From NCBI GenBank assembly GCA_028023455.1, contig JAQFVV010006215.1, positions 248,001-312,000 on the forward strand: DNA of 64,000 nt, read 5' to 3'. A program made the position numbers and the translations under genes. Within the stretch, counting starts at the first letter, position 1. Each line of letters begins with the position of its first letter. This DNA is from Epiperipatus broadwayi. Lineage: Eukaryota > Onychophora > Udeonychophora > Euonychophora > Peripatidae. Of the stretch, positions 46,401 through 57,810 are shown piece after piece. The notes under the pieces were generated by a model, which was given only the letters and a program-made list of their open reading frames with translations, was not told the origin of the DNA and did no database searches.

Positions 46401-48725
46401 AATGGCATTTGGGAAAAATCATAAATACCAAATAAAAACAGAATTACTGTTCTAATGTAGCTAGAAATTTTTCAGAAAGGAGTTAAAATTCTAATGCAAC
46501 AAGAAATTATGTATGTTAGATTTTTTTTTGCTAGCTTTTAAATAAGATACATTTAAAATAGTAGTTCATAAAGTATTAGTAATTCAAGTAATAATTGCTT
46601 AAAGTTAGAATTTAAGACATTAAACTTAAAGATAATTTGTCTTATTGAAATAGGTTTTAACTTAAATAAGTTTTAGTAGGCAAAATTTAGCTTCATTGCT
46701 TTTAAAATATTGTTTATATTTAGTATATATGTGTGTGAATGTTTGTGCATATATCTTGAAATAGTGGAAAGTTTAAAAAGAGATTATTAAAAATAATATA
46801 TTTTAAAAAGGTTACTTTAAACAATGACAATTTTAAAAAAACTTTTAAATAGAGTGAAAAAAGGTGTTTATTTCAAAATGAAGATATTATCTTAAGTAAG
46901 TAAATAATTTTTATTAAAGTTAAATAAGTAGTTTATTTGGTAATTAAATATAATTAATAAAATTAATTTTATGTGTTAATTATCTACTAGACATCCTATG
47001 TTTAAAAATCTATCCTTGAATGTCTTGATTAGTAAAAATTCAAGGTCAAGTCAAATTAAGCTATTATTAAAAATCCCACCCTAATACTTTGATTTGATTA
47101 TTGAATTATAACATGTGATACACTTTACAATAAAAAAATTGAACACACGTGTATAAAAAAGAAAAACAGAAAAATAAAAATACATTTTTTTAGTCTTAGA
47201 TTATCTTTATTATTTTCACTCAATCAGTTTAAAAATTTTCCAGTTCATCTTATTTCAAATTGTTTACTATTTTTATCAGTTTAAATAATGAGGTAAGGAG
47301 TTAAAAGTAATCCAAATGGGGCTACTTTCCTGTATGTGTTCACCTATTCATGAAATAGTAAATCACTGGAAGATGCAAAAACTATATTATTTTTGAAAAA
47401 ATTATAAATTGACTTAAATGGAAAAAGTTATTGGAAACCTATGAGATGTTGAGATATACATATGTTTATTTTATCCTATTTATAGCCGTTCAATTTTGGC
47501 TAGTAAATCATTTAATTAACATTTTACTATAACTTTTAAATTCATTACTGACACTAATTCTAGTTTTTAATGATATTACCTGTTATATTTGATAAAGCTC
47601 TGATCTTAGAATAAATAATTTATGTGGACAATTTCATTAATAAAAGACAGTCATTATTAACTTATTAAAAATAAGTTTGAAAACTTATATTTTTATCAAA
47701 CCAAAAGAGTTGCAGTAATAAATTATTGTCAGTCTTAAAAACCAAGATAAAATATACTAGTTTTAAACTGCTTTATTTAATTCTAATGAAGAATAATGTC
47801 ATCCCAGTCAACTTTCTTAATATTTTAGAAAAGACTTAATTAATGCAGATAAACCACTTTACTGTTATTATAACTTATTAATTTAGAATTCATCTACCTA
47901 TTTATTTAAAGCATATTTTTGTTGCTTTGTTAAAGAAGAAATAATTCAAGCTCACTTTATGCTTTAATATTAATAAAATAATGTTAACTTTATAAAGAAG
48001 CTATTTATTACTCATTTATTGTCAACCCTACTATACTTGCTCTCAGCTCATTTTTCAAGTTTATATTTCAATTATGAATGATTGCTGTCAAAACTTTCCT
48101 GCTCTGGACTGTTGTGTGCATATTTATTTTATCTGTCATAATGAAAGAGTTTGTAGTGATATATTTCATTAAAAAAAATAACAAAAGGGTTAATTTCATT
48201 TTAAAAATGAAAGAACTTTTCATCCCTAATTTAAATGGGTAAACAAATATAGCATATATTTATATGATTTAGAAATTTGAAATGATTTTATTGTTGTGTA
48301 ATTATAATTTTATAATTTATATGTATTTCATTATTATATTATTTATGAGGTATATTTATAATGATATACACATTAAATGGATTCGGTAAGAAAACATCTA
48401 GGTAAAAGATTTCATTTTAAGCATAAAGTATTAAGAGTTCTCTGAATTATTATTCCAGTATAATAGAATGCATTATCATATCCTGGGTAAAAACAACCTT
48501 TTATATTTGACATATAATTATAAATGAGATGTTTGAGAGTTGGTGTGTGTAAATTTAGATAGTTTATAAAATTTTAATCTTTGATATTGTTATGCAATCA
48601 TTATGTGTCGATTTATATATTGCTATCAAATTCATGCCTTATGTGATTATTAATTGGTATGCTGCTTGAAGACAAGTATGAATTTAGGCATTTTTTATGT
48701 GGATATTTTATTGCTTTTATATGTG
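46400..48725. other. No recognisable feature
   Basis: Very AT-rich, with no frame above 60 codons and no repeat partner seen in the window. Confidence 0.4.
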
Positions 48726-48727
48726 TT

Positions 48728-48900
48728 AATCCCCTCCATGAGAGAGAGCATGGCTTTCTTGCTTAAGCACAGCCAAAGTCAAGTTACCAGGTGCCCATTC
48801 ATGATATTGTATTTTTAAGCCCCTCCATGTAAGACAGAGTGTGGTTTACTTTTTCAGCACTGTCAGGTAAGTTATCATGTGCCAATTTATATATTTTTCA
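48728..48900 (+). repeat. ~90-bp tandem duplication
   Basis: CCCCTCCATGAGAGAGAGC (48731) and CCCCTCCATGTAAGACAGAG (48820) start two diverged copies. Both continue through a CAGCAC/AGCACAG block and AGTTACCAGGTGCCCATT against AGTTATCATGTGCCAATT. Confidence 0.7.
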
Positions 48901-49317
48901 TCATCCACTTTGTCTATATTAATGTGCATTTTAATATGTGAAAATATTTTAAGGCATATCTATCTTTGAGATTAGTTTTTTAGCTCTACTACAGTTTAAT
49001 TTTAAATATATTAGTATAATTGTAAGTATTGAGCTTATCTATTTCCTCGCATCTCATAGATATTAATATAGTATTTTTGGATAATATTAAGCTACCTTTA
49101 CAGTTCCATTAGACATTGCTGGTGTTATAATATATTTAATATCATGCTAGTAGCCTGTCTATAGCAAATATGTGTGTTATTTTATTCTGTGTATGTAATA
49201 GTAAGAGAGATAGTATCAAAATGTAAGAACTTTTTGAGTAATATAAATAGTACAATTATAAATTTTGTAGGAATGTTTCAGAAAAGAATGTTTTATTTCA
49301 AAGTATATCAATATTTG

Positions 49318-50014
49318 CTATTAGCAAATAAACATCACATGCTCACCATTTTTTATGCTTGCTTATAACTGTTGTTAAAACAGGCAAAACCTCACTACAT
49401 GTATTGCCACACACAGAAACTAGTCTGGGGATATTGGATGAGTAGGCATTAGATGGGGATTTTATGCACAACCCTTTTGGCATCCATTGATTACTCTAGC
49501 TTGCTGTATGTGGCAATACATATAGTGAGTTTTTGCCTGCTTTAACAACAGTTACAAGCAAGCATAAGAAATGGTGATCATGTGATGTTTATTGGCTTAA
49601 AACCAATCCTGCCTAATAGGATAGTGGTGGCTATGATTATTAAAAAACCAAATACACCAAAATGTATTGGTACTGAATTGAGTTCAGACTTATATAACTA
49701 TATAAGCTAATGAGCTTGGATTGAAAATATTAAGGTGTTTTCAATTTATGACTCATAGTTTTGTAGTTAAGTGGAGATAAAAGGTGGTTGCTGGAGGGTT
49801 GCATTAGATCCTAAGATCTAGGTGCAGTGCTCTCATACCCAAGGCTCCTCACTGACAAAAGCCACAAGCTAGAAACTAGTCTGGGGATATTGGATGAGTA
49901 GGCACTAGATGGGGATTTTATGCACAAGCGTTTTTGGCATCCATTGATTACTCTAGCTTGCTGTGTGTGGCAATAAGTATAGTGAGGTTTTGCCTGTTTT
50001 ATTTTCTATTAGCA
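49318..50014. mobile_element. Composite R1 insertion with 9-bp target duplication
   Basis: CTATTAGCA lies at 49318-49326 and 50006-50014. Inside are a short unit with inverted arms (GGCAAAACCTCACTACATG at 49382 against ACATATAGTGAGTTTTTGCC ending at 49540) and then, head to tail, a full long unit (49563-50000) carrying the hammerhead motif. It shows both inverted and tandem assembly in one insertion. Confidence 0.75.
49846..49887 (+). ncRNA. Hammerhead ribozyme-like motif in R1 with covaried helix II
   Basis: TCCTCA (49846-49851), CTGACAA (49852-49858), A, helix II AGC with loop CACAA and GCT, A, GAAAC (49872-49876), TA, GTC (C17 at 49881), TGGGGA (49882-49887). Helix I pairs over six positions. 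Helix II differs from the GGC/GCC form at both partners, keeping the pair. One core base (G to A in CTGANGA) is changed. Confidence 0.65.
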
Positions 50015-50106
50015 CAATTTGTTAGATTAAAATTAATACTTATTGTACATATTTATTGTATTAAATATTATTATTATTCTGTAAATAAATATTTTTGCTA
50101 TTTTCA

Positions 50107-50145
50107 AATTCAAAATGGCCACCGAGCGCATACTATATCAGCACC
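50107..50145 (+). repeat. Dispersed motif M1, copy 2
   Basis: AATTCAAAATGGCCACCGAG then CGCATACTATATCAGCACC, matching 12283-12320 (-) and 52387-52427. The AAAATGGC core resembles a YY1-type site. It lies about 90 bases past an R1 insertion. Confidence 0.65.
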
Positions 50146-50773
50146 GTTTTATTATTCATTATTTTAAGAGAGAGTATATTTCAAAAGTCACATAAAATTT
50201 ATTTATCTATTTTATTTATTATTATCATGCCTACATTGTAATAAGATACATACTATGTTATTAATTCATCTTTATTTCAAGTTTATTTTATAATGCTGTG
50301 GGTAAACATAAAATAATCTTTTTTATCTGCTGCTTTACTTTTTTTTTTTAAGTTTTTGGTACAAGTTCATACTTGAAGATAATAAAATCAGATATGTTTG
50401 TAGGTAATATAAATTGAATATTTATATAAGAATAAATTTTGAGATATTCCAAAAGTATTTTATATGCTAGCCATATCTTATCTAAAGTGTTGAGATATTT
50501 GATTTTGCATATTTGTTTGCCTAAGACAGAAGATGTCCTATGAGAGAGTCATAAGAAGAAGACAGCATATTTAATTTATAACTTAAATAGTTATTGTATT
50601 TAAGAATGTTAAAATATTTATCACAGAATCATTTTTCTTGTATCAAGTACATGAGTGAACTCTGAAATATAGAGTACAGATCGAGTATATAAGTTTGATA
50701 TATAAGATTTTAAATATAAGAATAACCTGAGATTTTAATATTTGCATTTATGTAATATTTTGTCTATATAAGA

Positions 50774-51288
50774 GTGTTCATTCTCAGTTACTAAAACAGG
50801 CACAACTCTCCATATAATGGTGTCACTCAGTGCAAGCCAGAGAAATCAATGGATGCCAGAAGGCTTGTGCATAAAATCCCTATCTAGTGCCTACTCATCC
50901 AATATCCCCAGACTAGTTTCTAGCTTGTGGCTTTTGTCAGTGAGAAGCCTTGGATCTGAGAGCACTGTGCCTAGATCTTAGGATCTAATGCAACTCTCCA
51001 GCAGCCACCTTTGATCTCTACTTAACTACAAAACTATGAGAATAAAATTGAACACACAATAATATTTTCAATCCAAGCTCATTAGTTACATAGTCGTATA
51101 GATCTGAACTCAGTTCAGTACCCATACATTTTGGTGTCTTTGGTTTTTTTAATAACCATAGCCACCACTATCCTATTAGGCAGGATTGGTATTAAACCAC
51201 TAAACATCACATGATCATAATTTCTTAATAACAGTTATGAGCAAGCATAAGAAATGGTGATCATGTGATGTTTAGTGTTCATTCTCAG
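50774..51288 (-). mobile_element. Long R1 unit with 14-bp target duplication
   Basis: GTGTTCATTCTCAG is at 50774-50787 and 51275-51288, a perfect 14-bp direct repeat. The body (50788-51274) is the most complete long unit: AAAACAGGC end, GTGCATAAAATCCC, hammerhead region, AGATCTTAGGATCTAATG, CTACTTAACTACAAAACTAT, AACTCAGTTCAGTACCCATA, CAATCC-type blocks, and a terminal hairpin made of CACTAAACATCACATGATCA and its complement TGATCATGTGATGTTTAGTG around AACAGTTATGAGC. Confidence 0.8.
50905..50946 (-). ncRNA. Hammerhead ribozyme-like motif in R1 with covaried helix II
   Basis: Minus strand from 50946: TTCTCA, CTGACAA, A, helix II AGC with loop CACAA and GCT, A, GAAAC, TA, GTC, TGGGGA. The helix I pair C-G of other copies is T-G here, still pairing. 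It shares the AGC/GCT helix with 49846-49887. Confidence 0.65.
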
Positions 51289-51289
51289 A

Positions 51290-52380
51290 AGGGGAAAATC
51301 CATGCTCATTATGGTACTAACCTGCTTGTATCAGCTGACCTGCTTCCCTGATCATATAGGAAGGTTACAATATATTAAAATATTTACAGGAACGTTTTGA
51401 TCAATTTCATCTACATGCAACTGAATATATTCACACATATCCCAAAGCCACATAGCAACAGTAAAAAAAATATGATTAATAATTTTAAGATATTGGTATT
51501 CAAAGATGATACTTTAACATGTCAAATTTAATCAGATAACATGAATGTATGATTTTACACATTTAACTAAATGATACAAATGCCATGCATACTCATACAT
51601 GCATGGACACATTCACACAGATATATATTAATAAATACCCTATACAGGTTGAATTTTTATAAATGTGAACTAGTATGTATACGATTATAAACATTATTTT
51701 AGTTTTGTGTTAATATGATAAAATAATTATAAAAAAAATATTTGTTAAATGGACAATTTTCTTTTCTTTTTTTTTGTATTGATTATTATTTACATGTATA
51801 TGGCTCAATAAAATAAAAAATATATATCTTTTTCTTACAGTGCATGTGTAAGGTACCTTCTGTTTAAATCTAAAGTTATTAACTGCATTCAAGTAAAAAA
51901 ATATGTATTACTATTCATACTTTTAGCAATAGATTACCTGTGGTGAGAAAAACAAAATAGTACTTAACAAAATATTTGGGCTGTAGTGTCTTATTGTTAA
52001 ACCACTCTCTGTTTATCCAAAAAGTGTTAATAAGTCTACAGTAGCCTTTGTTAAATCCCTCCTTATTTAATAAACTACCTAAGCGATTTAGTTTGGTGTT
52101 GGATTGAGAGTGTCAGACTAATTTCTAAACCTTATTAATAAATTAGCCAGTGTATATGCTGTGATTTCATAGCTAATGAATAAATATGTAAATAAAACAA
52201 TTATTACTTATGCATTTAGGAAAAGAATAATAATGCAATATATATATATATGTAGATGCACATTTCACATAACATGTTATTTTATCATTAATGTTATTCC
52301 TGATCGATAGATCAAAATTATTTAGCCTAATTATTAAAAATAATGGCCGTAAACTATCTGTCAGCGTGGTTTTGAGCAGT
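51290..52380. other. No recognisable feature
   Basis: AT-rich. A small inverted repeat CCATGCAT...ATGCATGG lies near 51583-51606. The minus-strand frame at 51710-51892 has no motif. Confidence 0.4.
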
Positions 52381-52386
52381 TCTTGT

Positions 52387-52427
52387 AATTCAAAATGGCG
52401 GACGTGAGCGCATACTAAATCGGCACC
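52387..52427 (+). repeat. Dispersed motif M1, copy 3
   Basis: AATTCAAAATGGCGGACGTG then AGCGCATACTAAATCGGCACC. It has more intact CpGs (GGCGGACG, GAGCGC) than the other two copies, so it may be the youngest or the least methylated. Confidence 0.65.
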
Positions 52428-52429
52428 CT

Positions 52430-53380
52430 TAACAATACAGTAGTTCCTTTTAATTTTAAAATTTATATGTACAGATTATAAATTAACATTGCCTTGTTAT
52501 ATATACATATAATTAATACGTATACCGTGTACATGTAATTTTTGGATATTAATAATCATTATTTATTTAATTAAGTGAAATATATTTCAAATATATCTGA
52601 TAATTTTTTTTATTTAATTCAATCTTGCATACTACTTTTTATTATTATTAGCATACACTTTGTACTTGTGTAAGATGTTGACTTCTAAAAATCAAGAAGA
52701 AAGAAAAGCGAGACATACTTAAAATATCAAATTTCATTTCAATCTAAATTTTATTCCACTTATACCATCTTAGTTTTCAAATTTAAAACTCTTAAACAAT
52801 TAATATTTTCTTTTTGTGTACATTTTTAAAATTTTAAATATGAAATTTTGTATCCTACACACATTTAATAATTGAATATGTATACATTTAAAATATATAC
52901 TGTACACTAAAACATTTTTTAAAGTTAAAAAAAAAAATATGTACAAATAATTAGCATTTGCTTTAACACATATTTCATTAGTTTAAACATTTTTAGATTA
53001 GCTTTATATTTTTGCAATTATTCAAAATATTTATTGTTATATAAATTTTTTTTTAATAGTACTGAAATTGAAAAAAATTTAGGTGCTTAATTTCGTGGGA
53101 TCTTTAGATTGATAATATTTATCTTTCTTGATGGGAGTATTCTATAAATTAATTCCAATGAAAAGTTAGATGATTTAACTCTTGGTATTTGTTGAATTTT
53201 TCAACAGGTGGTGCAGATGATGAATAAAAAAGAGTTGGGAATGTGGAATCTAGTTAAACATTTTACAGTTTAATCAACGTGTTCTGTAGTATTTGATACT
53301 TTGAAAATATAATGCATATTACCATGTAATGAAAACATTCATATTGAATACTGTACATTTATTAATGTAAGTGTAATAAT
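52430..53380. other. No recognisable feature
   Basis: AT-rich with many homopolymer runs. No frame or repeat partner seen. Confidence 0.4.
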
Positions 53381-53387
53381 GATCAAG

Positions 53388-53643
53388 ACTAAATGGGTTT
53401 AAAAAACAGGCAAAAACTCTCCATATAGTAGTGCCACCTTGTGCTAACCAGAGTAATCAATAAATGCCAGAAGGCTTGTGCATAAAATCTCTATCTAGTG
53501 CCTACTCATCCAATATCTCCAGACTAGTTTTGTTAGCACAAGGTGGCACTACTATATGGAGAGTTTTTGCCTGTTTACTAATGGTTATGTGCTAGCATGA
53601 GATGGTGATCATGTGATGTTTAGTGGTTTAACTAAATGGGTTT
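53388..53643. mobile_element. Short R1 foldback copy with perfect arms and 13-bp target duplication
   Basis: ACTAAATGGGTTT is at 53388-53400 and 53631-53643. Inside, 53404-53448 and 53532-53576 are perfect 45-bp inverted copies (AAACAGGCAAAAACTCTCC to TTGTGCTAAC). The right side continues to the R1 terminus GATCATGTGATGTTTAGTGG. The internal part keeps GTGCATAAAATC and CCAATATCTCCAGACTAG but lacks the hammerhead core. Arm identity suggests recent formation or gene conversion. Confidence 0.85.
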
Positions 53644-54449
53644 GTAAGTAATCATTAAAAGAGGTTGCTTTGACAATGGTTTGAAATTGTTGATTACATT
53701 GATGGTGGGATTGTTTAAGTGTCGACTGGTTTTTAATGATTTAGAGGTTGATTCTTTGTAGCTTGTTATTCACGCATCACAGCTGATTGTTTGAAATTTT
53801 GTTTTTTGTTTTAAATTGCACTAAACTATAAGCATGATGTCAACAGAAATCCCAGAATTTGTTGCTGCTTGAATCCATCTTTAAAATGATGTATTACAAT
53901 GTAAAATTGGATAAAATTTTATTTTTTTATTAATAGATGCATTTAATTTTTTTTACTTTTTGGTCAATTTACTAGTTTACATGGGAGGATAAAGACAGAA
54001 AATCTTTATTGGCCTTATAAGGTAATATAATGAATTAAAAATATACAGATAATTAGAATATCAAGGCCTTAAACATAATCGCATAATCACAGAATATCGG
54101 TCGTAAGTTATTAATTTTAATTTTTTGAATTAATATATTAATTTTTTTTAATTATTTGATAAATGGTATAATTTATAAATTTGCATTTGTATCGGTTTGT
54201 GAGGGTAGTATATAAATTATATAATATTAAAGCATTTATGCTCTTTATTATACAGTATATAAATTTGTATTCAAATATAACAAAAGTGGGTTTTGTACAG
54301 TATAATTTTGGGTCTCTGATCCAAGTTTAAGGCAACCTTATTTTATAAACATAATGATTCTCATAATAATTTATAAGTATGTTTATATTTATATTAGTGT
54401 GTGTTTGCTCTTGCATCATGTTTGTGCAACAAGTAATGAGTTACATATA

Positions 54450-54745
54450 TAGAACAGTGCAATGTAAATTTTAAAAACTGATAATCAAATCTACAAAAAG
54501 GTTGCAGTTGATAAAGCAATCACAAAATTTACTGAGCATAGTACCATGTGAAAATATAAACACTTAAAACCAATAAAGAGAGATTTCAAATGGTGTGTAT
54601 GTAGTGGTAGACACAATGGTTATGCATATACCACATGGAATTGTATGCAGACAAAGAATCAAATTCTGATTCTTGCCTATGCCTTGATACTCATTCTGTG
54701 GAGTCAGTAGTTTTGCCACATCTTGCATTACATTATTTTCAAGTC
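54450..54745 (+). repeat. Dispersed repeat D3, copy 2
   Basis: Partner of 28255-28500; see the shared blocks given there. Confidence 0.4.
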
Positions 54746-55040
54746 TATAGCTATCAAATGAGTTATATGCAAATAAATTATGTACATGTGGGACAATAAA
54801 TATAACAAGATAGCAACATACTGATGTGCATAAAGAATATAAACATCACTGATGTACACAAAAAATATAAAATGAAGAGATGAAACTAATTTTATTAGTG
54901 ATACAGACAGTAGCCTACAATTTCTAGTTTTAGATAGATAAGAAACAATTGCTATATGACAAATGCATATCCATCTTCTGAAAATGATTTGTTTTGTATC
55001 TTTTATTAGAATAAATCTCTTCCTTATAGATGCCTTTGAG

Positions 55041-55126
55041 ATTTGGTAACTTTTGGGTTACAAGATAAAAATGAAGAATTCATATGTGACTTAGTTTGGA
55101 GATCCCGAAGCTATGGATTATCTCAG
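55041..55126 (+). other. Possible internal coding exon
   Basis: Between an AG at 55039-55040, preceded by the pyrimidine-rich CTCTTCCTTATAG tract a few bases upstream, and a good donor CAG|GTAAGA at 55126/55127 lie 28 open codons, read as LVTFGLQDKNEEFICDLVW then RSRSYGLSQ. The residue mix is more protein-like than chance frames nearby. I recognise no family. A stop at 55037-55039 sets the upstream limit. The mariner relic begins about 200 bases later, so this could also be part of another dead element. Confidence 0.25.
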
Positions 55127-55324
55127 GTAAGAAGTATTATATATGGTTTGAAAGATAATGTTATGAGGAATACAAAGAAGTTATCAATAAAGATGTAATT
55201 TAAATGTAGTTAATGATAAATTAAAAATTTTGAACAAACAATAAAGTAATAATTATGTCAGATGTTGAAATTTCTTTATTTTTAAAATGGTTATCATTAT
55301 TTGTCTTAGACGTATTGTTTTCCA

Positions 55325-55975
55325 ATATAAAATTTTGTTTTCTGTTAGAAAACAACAGGAAAAATAGTTGTAATGTTTGAATCATCTTACAAGCAAGCTG
55401 CTCTGGGGAAAACAAAAATTTACAAATGGTTTAATGGGAGTGTCATATTCACCACATCCCACAAAAGCATGGCAAATAAAATCCAATGTCAAGATGCTGC
55501 TGATTTTTTTTTTGGATCCAAACAGTTTTGTTCTCTCAGAATTTGTTCATTATGACTAGGCATTTAAACCTACAAATTATGAAAAGTTTAATTATGATGT
55601 GGTAAAACAGAATATCCCAATTTTTAGCTTAATGGGGAGTGCAAGGTTTACCACAATAACACACCAGAGCACAAAACCTTGAGTGTGAAACAATTTTCAA
55701 TTAAATTCAACATGGACAAGCTTATCTGTCAAACATATTTGCCCAATATTACTAAATGTTATTTCATTTTATTTTTTTGAATGAAAAAAATATTTTTTTT
55801 TTTGCACATTTGGAAGTGGTGAAGAAAAAACAAAGAAGTGTTAAAGGGTATCACTTTGCAAGAGTTTATGGACTATTTCAAAATGTGAAAAACATGTTTA
55901 GACCAGTATATTACATTAAATGGACTGTACTGTGAAAGGGATTCAATTTGTAAAATTTAAAAATAAATACATAAT
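55325..55975 (+). pseudogene. Mariner-type transposase relic with internal deletion
   Basis: The 5' part reads YKQAALGKTKIYKWFNG (about 55391), the helix-turn-helix segment of mariner transposases. It passes directly into SPHPTKAWQIKSNVKMLLIF (from about 55450), which in the family lies well beyond the first catalytic aspartate, so a large central piece is gone. Then come SEFVHYD, a decayed HHDNAPAH box (about 55640), VKQFSIKFNM, YLPN at the place of YSPD (third catalytic residue D changed to N), and a C-terminus with KGITLQEF-like sequence and GLYCEGD (about 55925). Frames change several times. No terminal inverted repeats could be matched. It is a non-functional, deleted copy. Confidence 0.7.
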
Positions 55976-56211
55976 TTTTTATTCCAAAATTCTGGTTATT
56001 TTTGGGGGCCCTTTGTGAAGTTATAATAAATTATTATTTTTTTTATAAAGAAAAGTCTTTGCAGATATTTCATTTATATATTAATAAAAGATGTACTTGA
56101 TTTATCTATGTATAAGATGAATATTAGTAATTGATTAATAGATTTACCAGCACAGGTTCAAATTGCAATTTTAAACAGAAGGTAATTCTACACATGCCAT
56201 TTATTGTTACA

Positions 56212-56648
56212 TTAAATCAACATTGTTTTTGTTGAATGTGAGAAAACTCTTGATTCAAGGTACAAGATAGAGACTTTGAAAAGAAATGAAAACAAATACA
56301 ACATTAATATAACAGTACAGCACATATGTAAAGGGTTGATTAACTTCTGTTTAAAATTAGTTTGAAACTGTGTTAGTAAATATATCAGTCAGTTATATTA
56401 ATTCTAAAATCTCTCAATATTAACATCCAATAAATATTAAAAATTGTGCAAGTGTTAATATTTGTAATAAAGAAAATGGAAATAAAATGAAGAATATAAA
56501 ATCTTCACTCTCTCATTTTAAGATACTTAAGATTGGCCTATATAATTCAATTTAGGTACAAAGACTACTCTTATCTTTTCAAAGTCTTTATCTTGTGCCT
56601 TGGATCAAGAGTTTCCTCACATTCAACAAAAACAAGGTTGATTTAATA
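56212..56648. mobile_element. Foldback element of family H
   Basis: Arms 56212-56285 and 56573-56648 are inverted copies (AATCAACATTGTTTTTGTTG, AATGTGAGAAAACTCTTGAT, GTACAAGATAGAGACTTTG). The block TAATATAACAGT-x-ACATATGTAAA is found both inside the left part (56305) and beyond the right arm (56650), so part of the element is duplicated. This is the fullest family H member. Confidence 0.65.
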
Positions 56649-57389
56649 TAACAGTGTATAGAACATGTAAAAAAAGTTGATTACCTTTTATTTAAAATGA
56701 AAATAAATTAACTAACTAGAATAATCATAGATCTCAATAAGGTATTGCAATGTAAATTTTTAATTCAAAATACACTTTCACTTATTCCTATTCATATGTT
56801 TGCAAGTGATTTGACCAAGGATTTAACACTGAGTACCTAAAATGGTCAAAAATCAGAGCATATGGGTAATGATAGGATATTGATGATTTATGATGATGAA
56901 ATATAGCAAATAATGACTCCTTTCGATCTCTAAGCATTTAAACAAACAAATGTATTCATGTAAAGGTCAATGGAAAATAAAATATATTGGGAGTCTATAT
57001 TTTTGGAAATCCATATCAATGCAGATGGCTTCATAGCTTGGGCTAAGAAAATTTAATACAAGATGATAATTAATATATCTGTAAACGGAAAATGAAATAA
57101 AAGGCATAGATGAGAATATGTTTTGTTATAGGCCTTAAACATGTAATTGAGGATTAAAAGCCAAGTAGATAAATTGGAAAGTAAGTATAATCAAGTTTTT
57201 ATTATAGCATTATAAAAAAATCTAGAGAATATTATAAGAATAAGTATCAAAGCAATAATACTATAATCTGGTAAATAGATAAAGATGGCATGAGAGGTCT
57301 ACAAAAAATTAATAGGAAAAAACTTTTAATATTTTAAAACACACACACACATATATGTATTAATAATGAAGTTAGGCAATTAGATATAT

Positions 57390-57810
57390 AAATAGAAATG
57401 GAGGAGCAGATAAATGTTGGAGAAGATCTAGAACAAATGAGAAACCCATTAAGTCAGGATTAGATTAAAAATTATAAAAATAAGATATCTCAACAATTGG
57501 ATCAAATGAAAGAAGAAAACAAGAAATGGTCAACAGGTGAATCAGCAGTTAAATTAAACTGTGAATCAAAAAAATAAAAATACAACCAGTATGGAGAATA
57601 AAATGGATAAAAACATGGCCAATATAAAAGAATTTAAAATAAAACAGGACTAAATTAAAGTAATCTTGAATATAGTCATATTGACTCTTGAAATAAATCA
57701 TAAGATAAAAAGCTTAAAGAAGGATTGAAACAGATGAAAAGATTAAAATATTCAGTTGAAATATCAATAAGAAATGCAGTTAATGAGAGATGAGATTTTT
57801 AAAAATAAAG
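57390..57810 (+). pseudogene. Gag-like coiled-coil relic
   Basis: Translation gives MEEQINVGEDLEQMRNPLSQ, then QQLDQMKEENKKWSTGES and later LKQMKRLKYSVEIS, charged and coiled-coil-like with stops. Style and position before a Gypsy-type pol relic parallel the gag relic at 37.5 kb (both have an E-x-NKK-type stretch), suggesting the same or a related element. No capsid motif was found. Confidence 0.35.
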
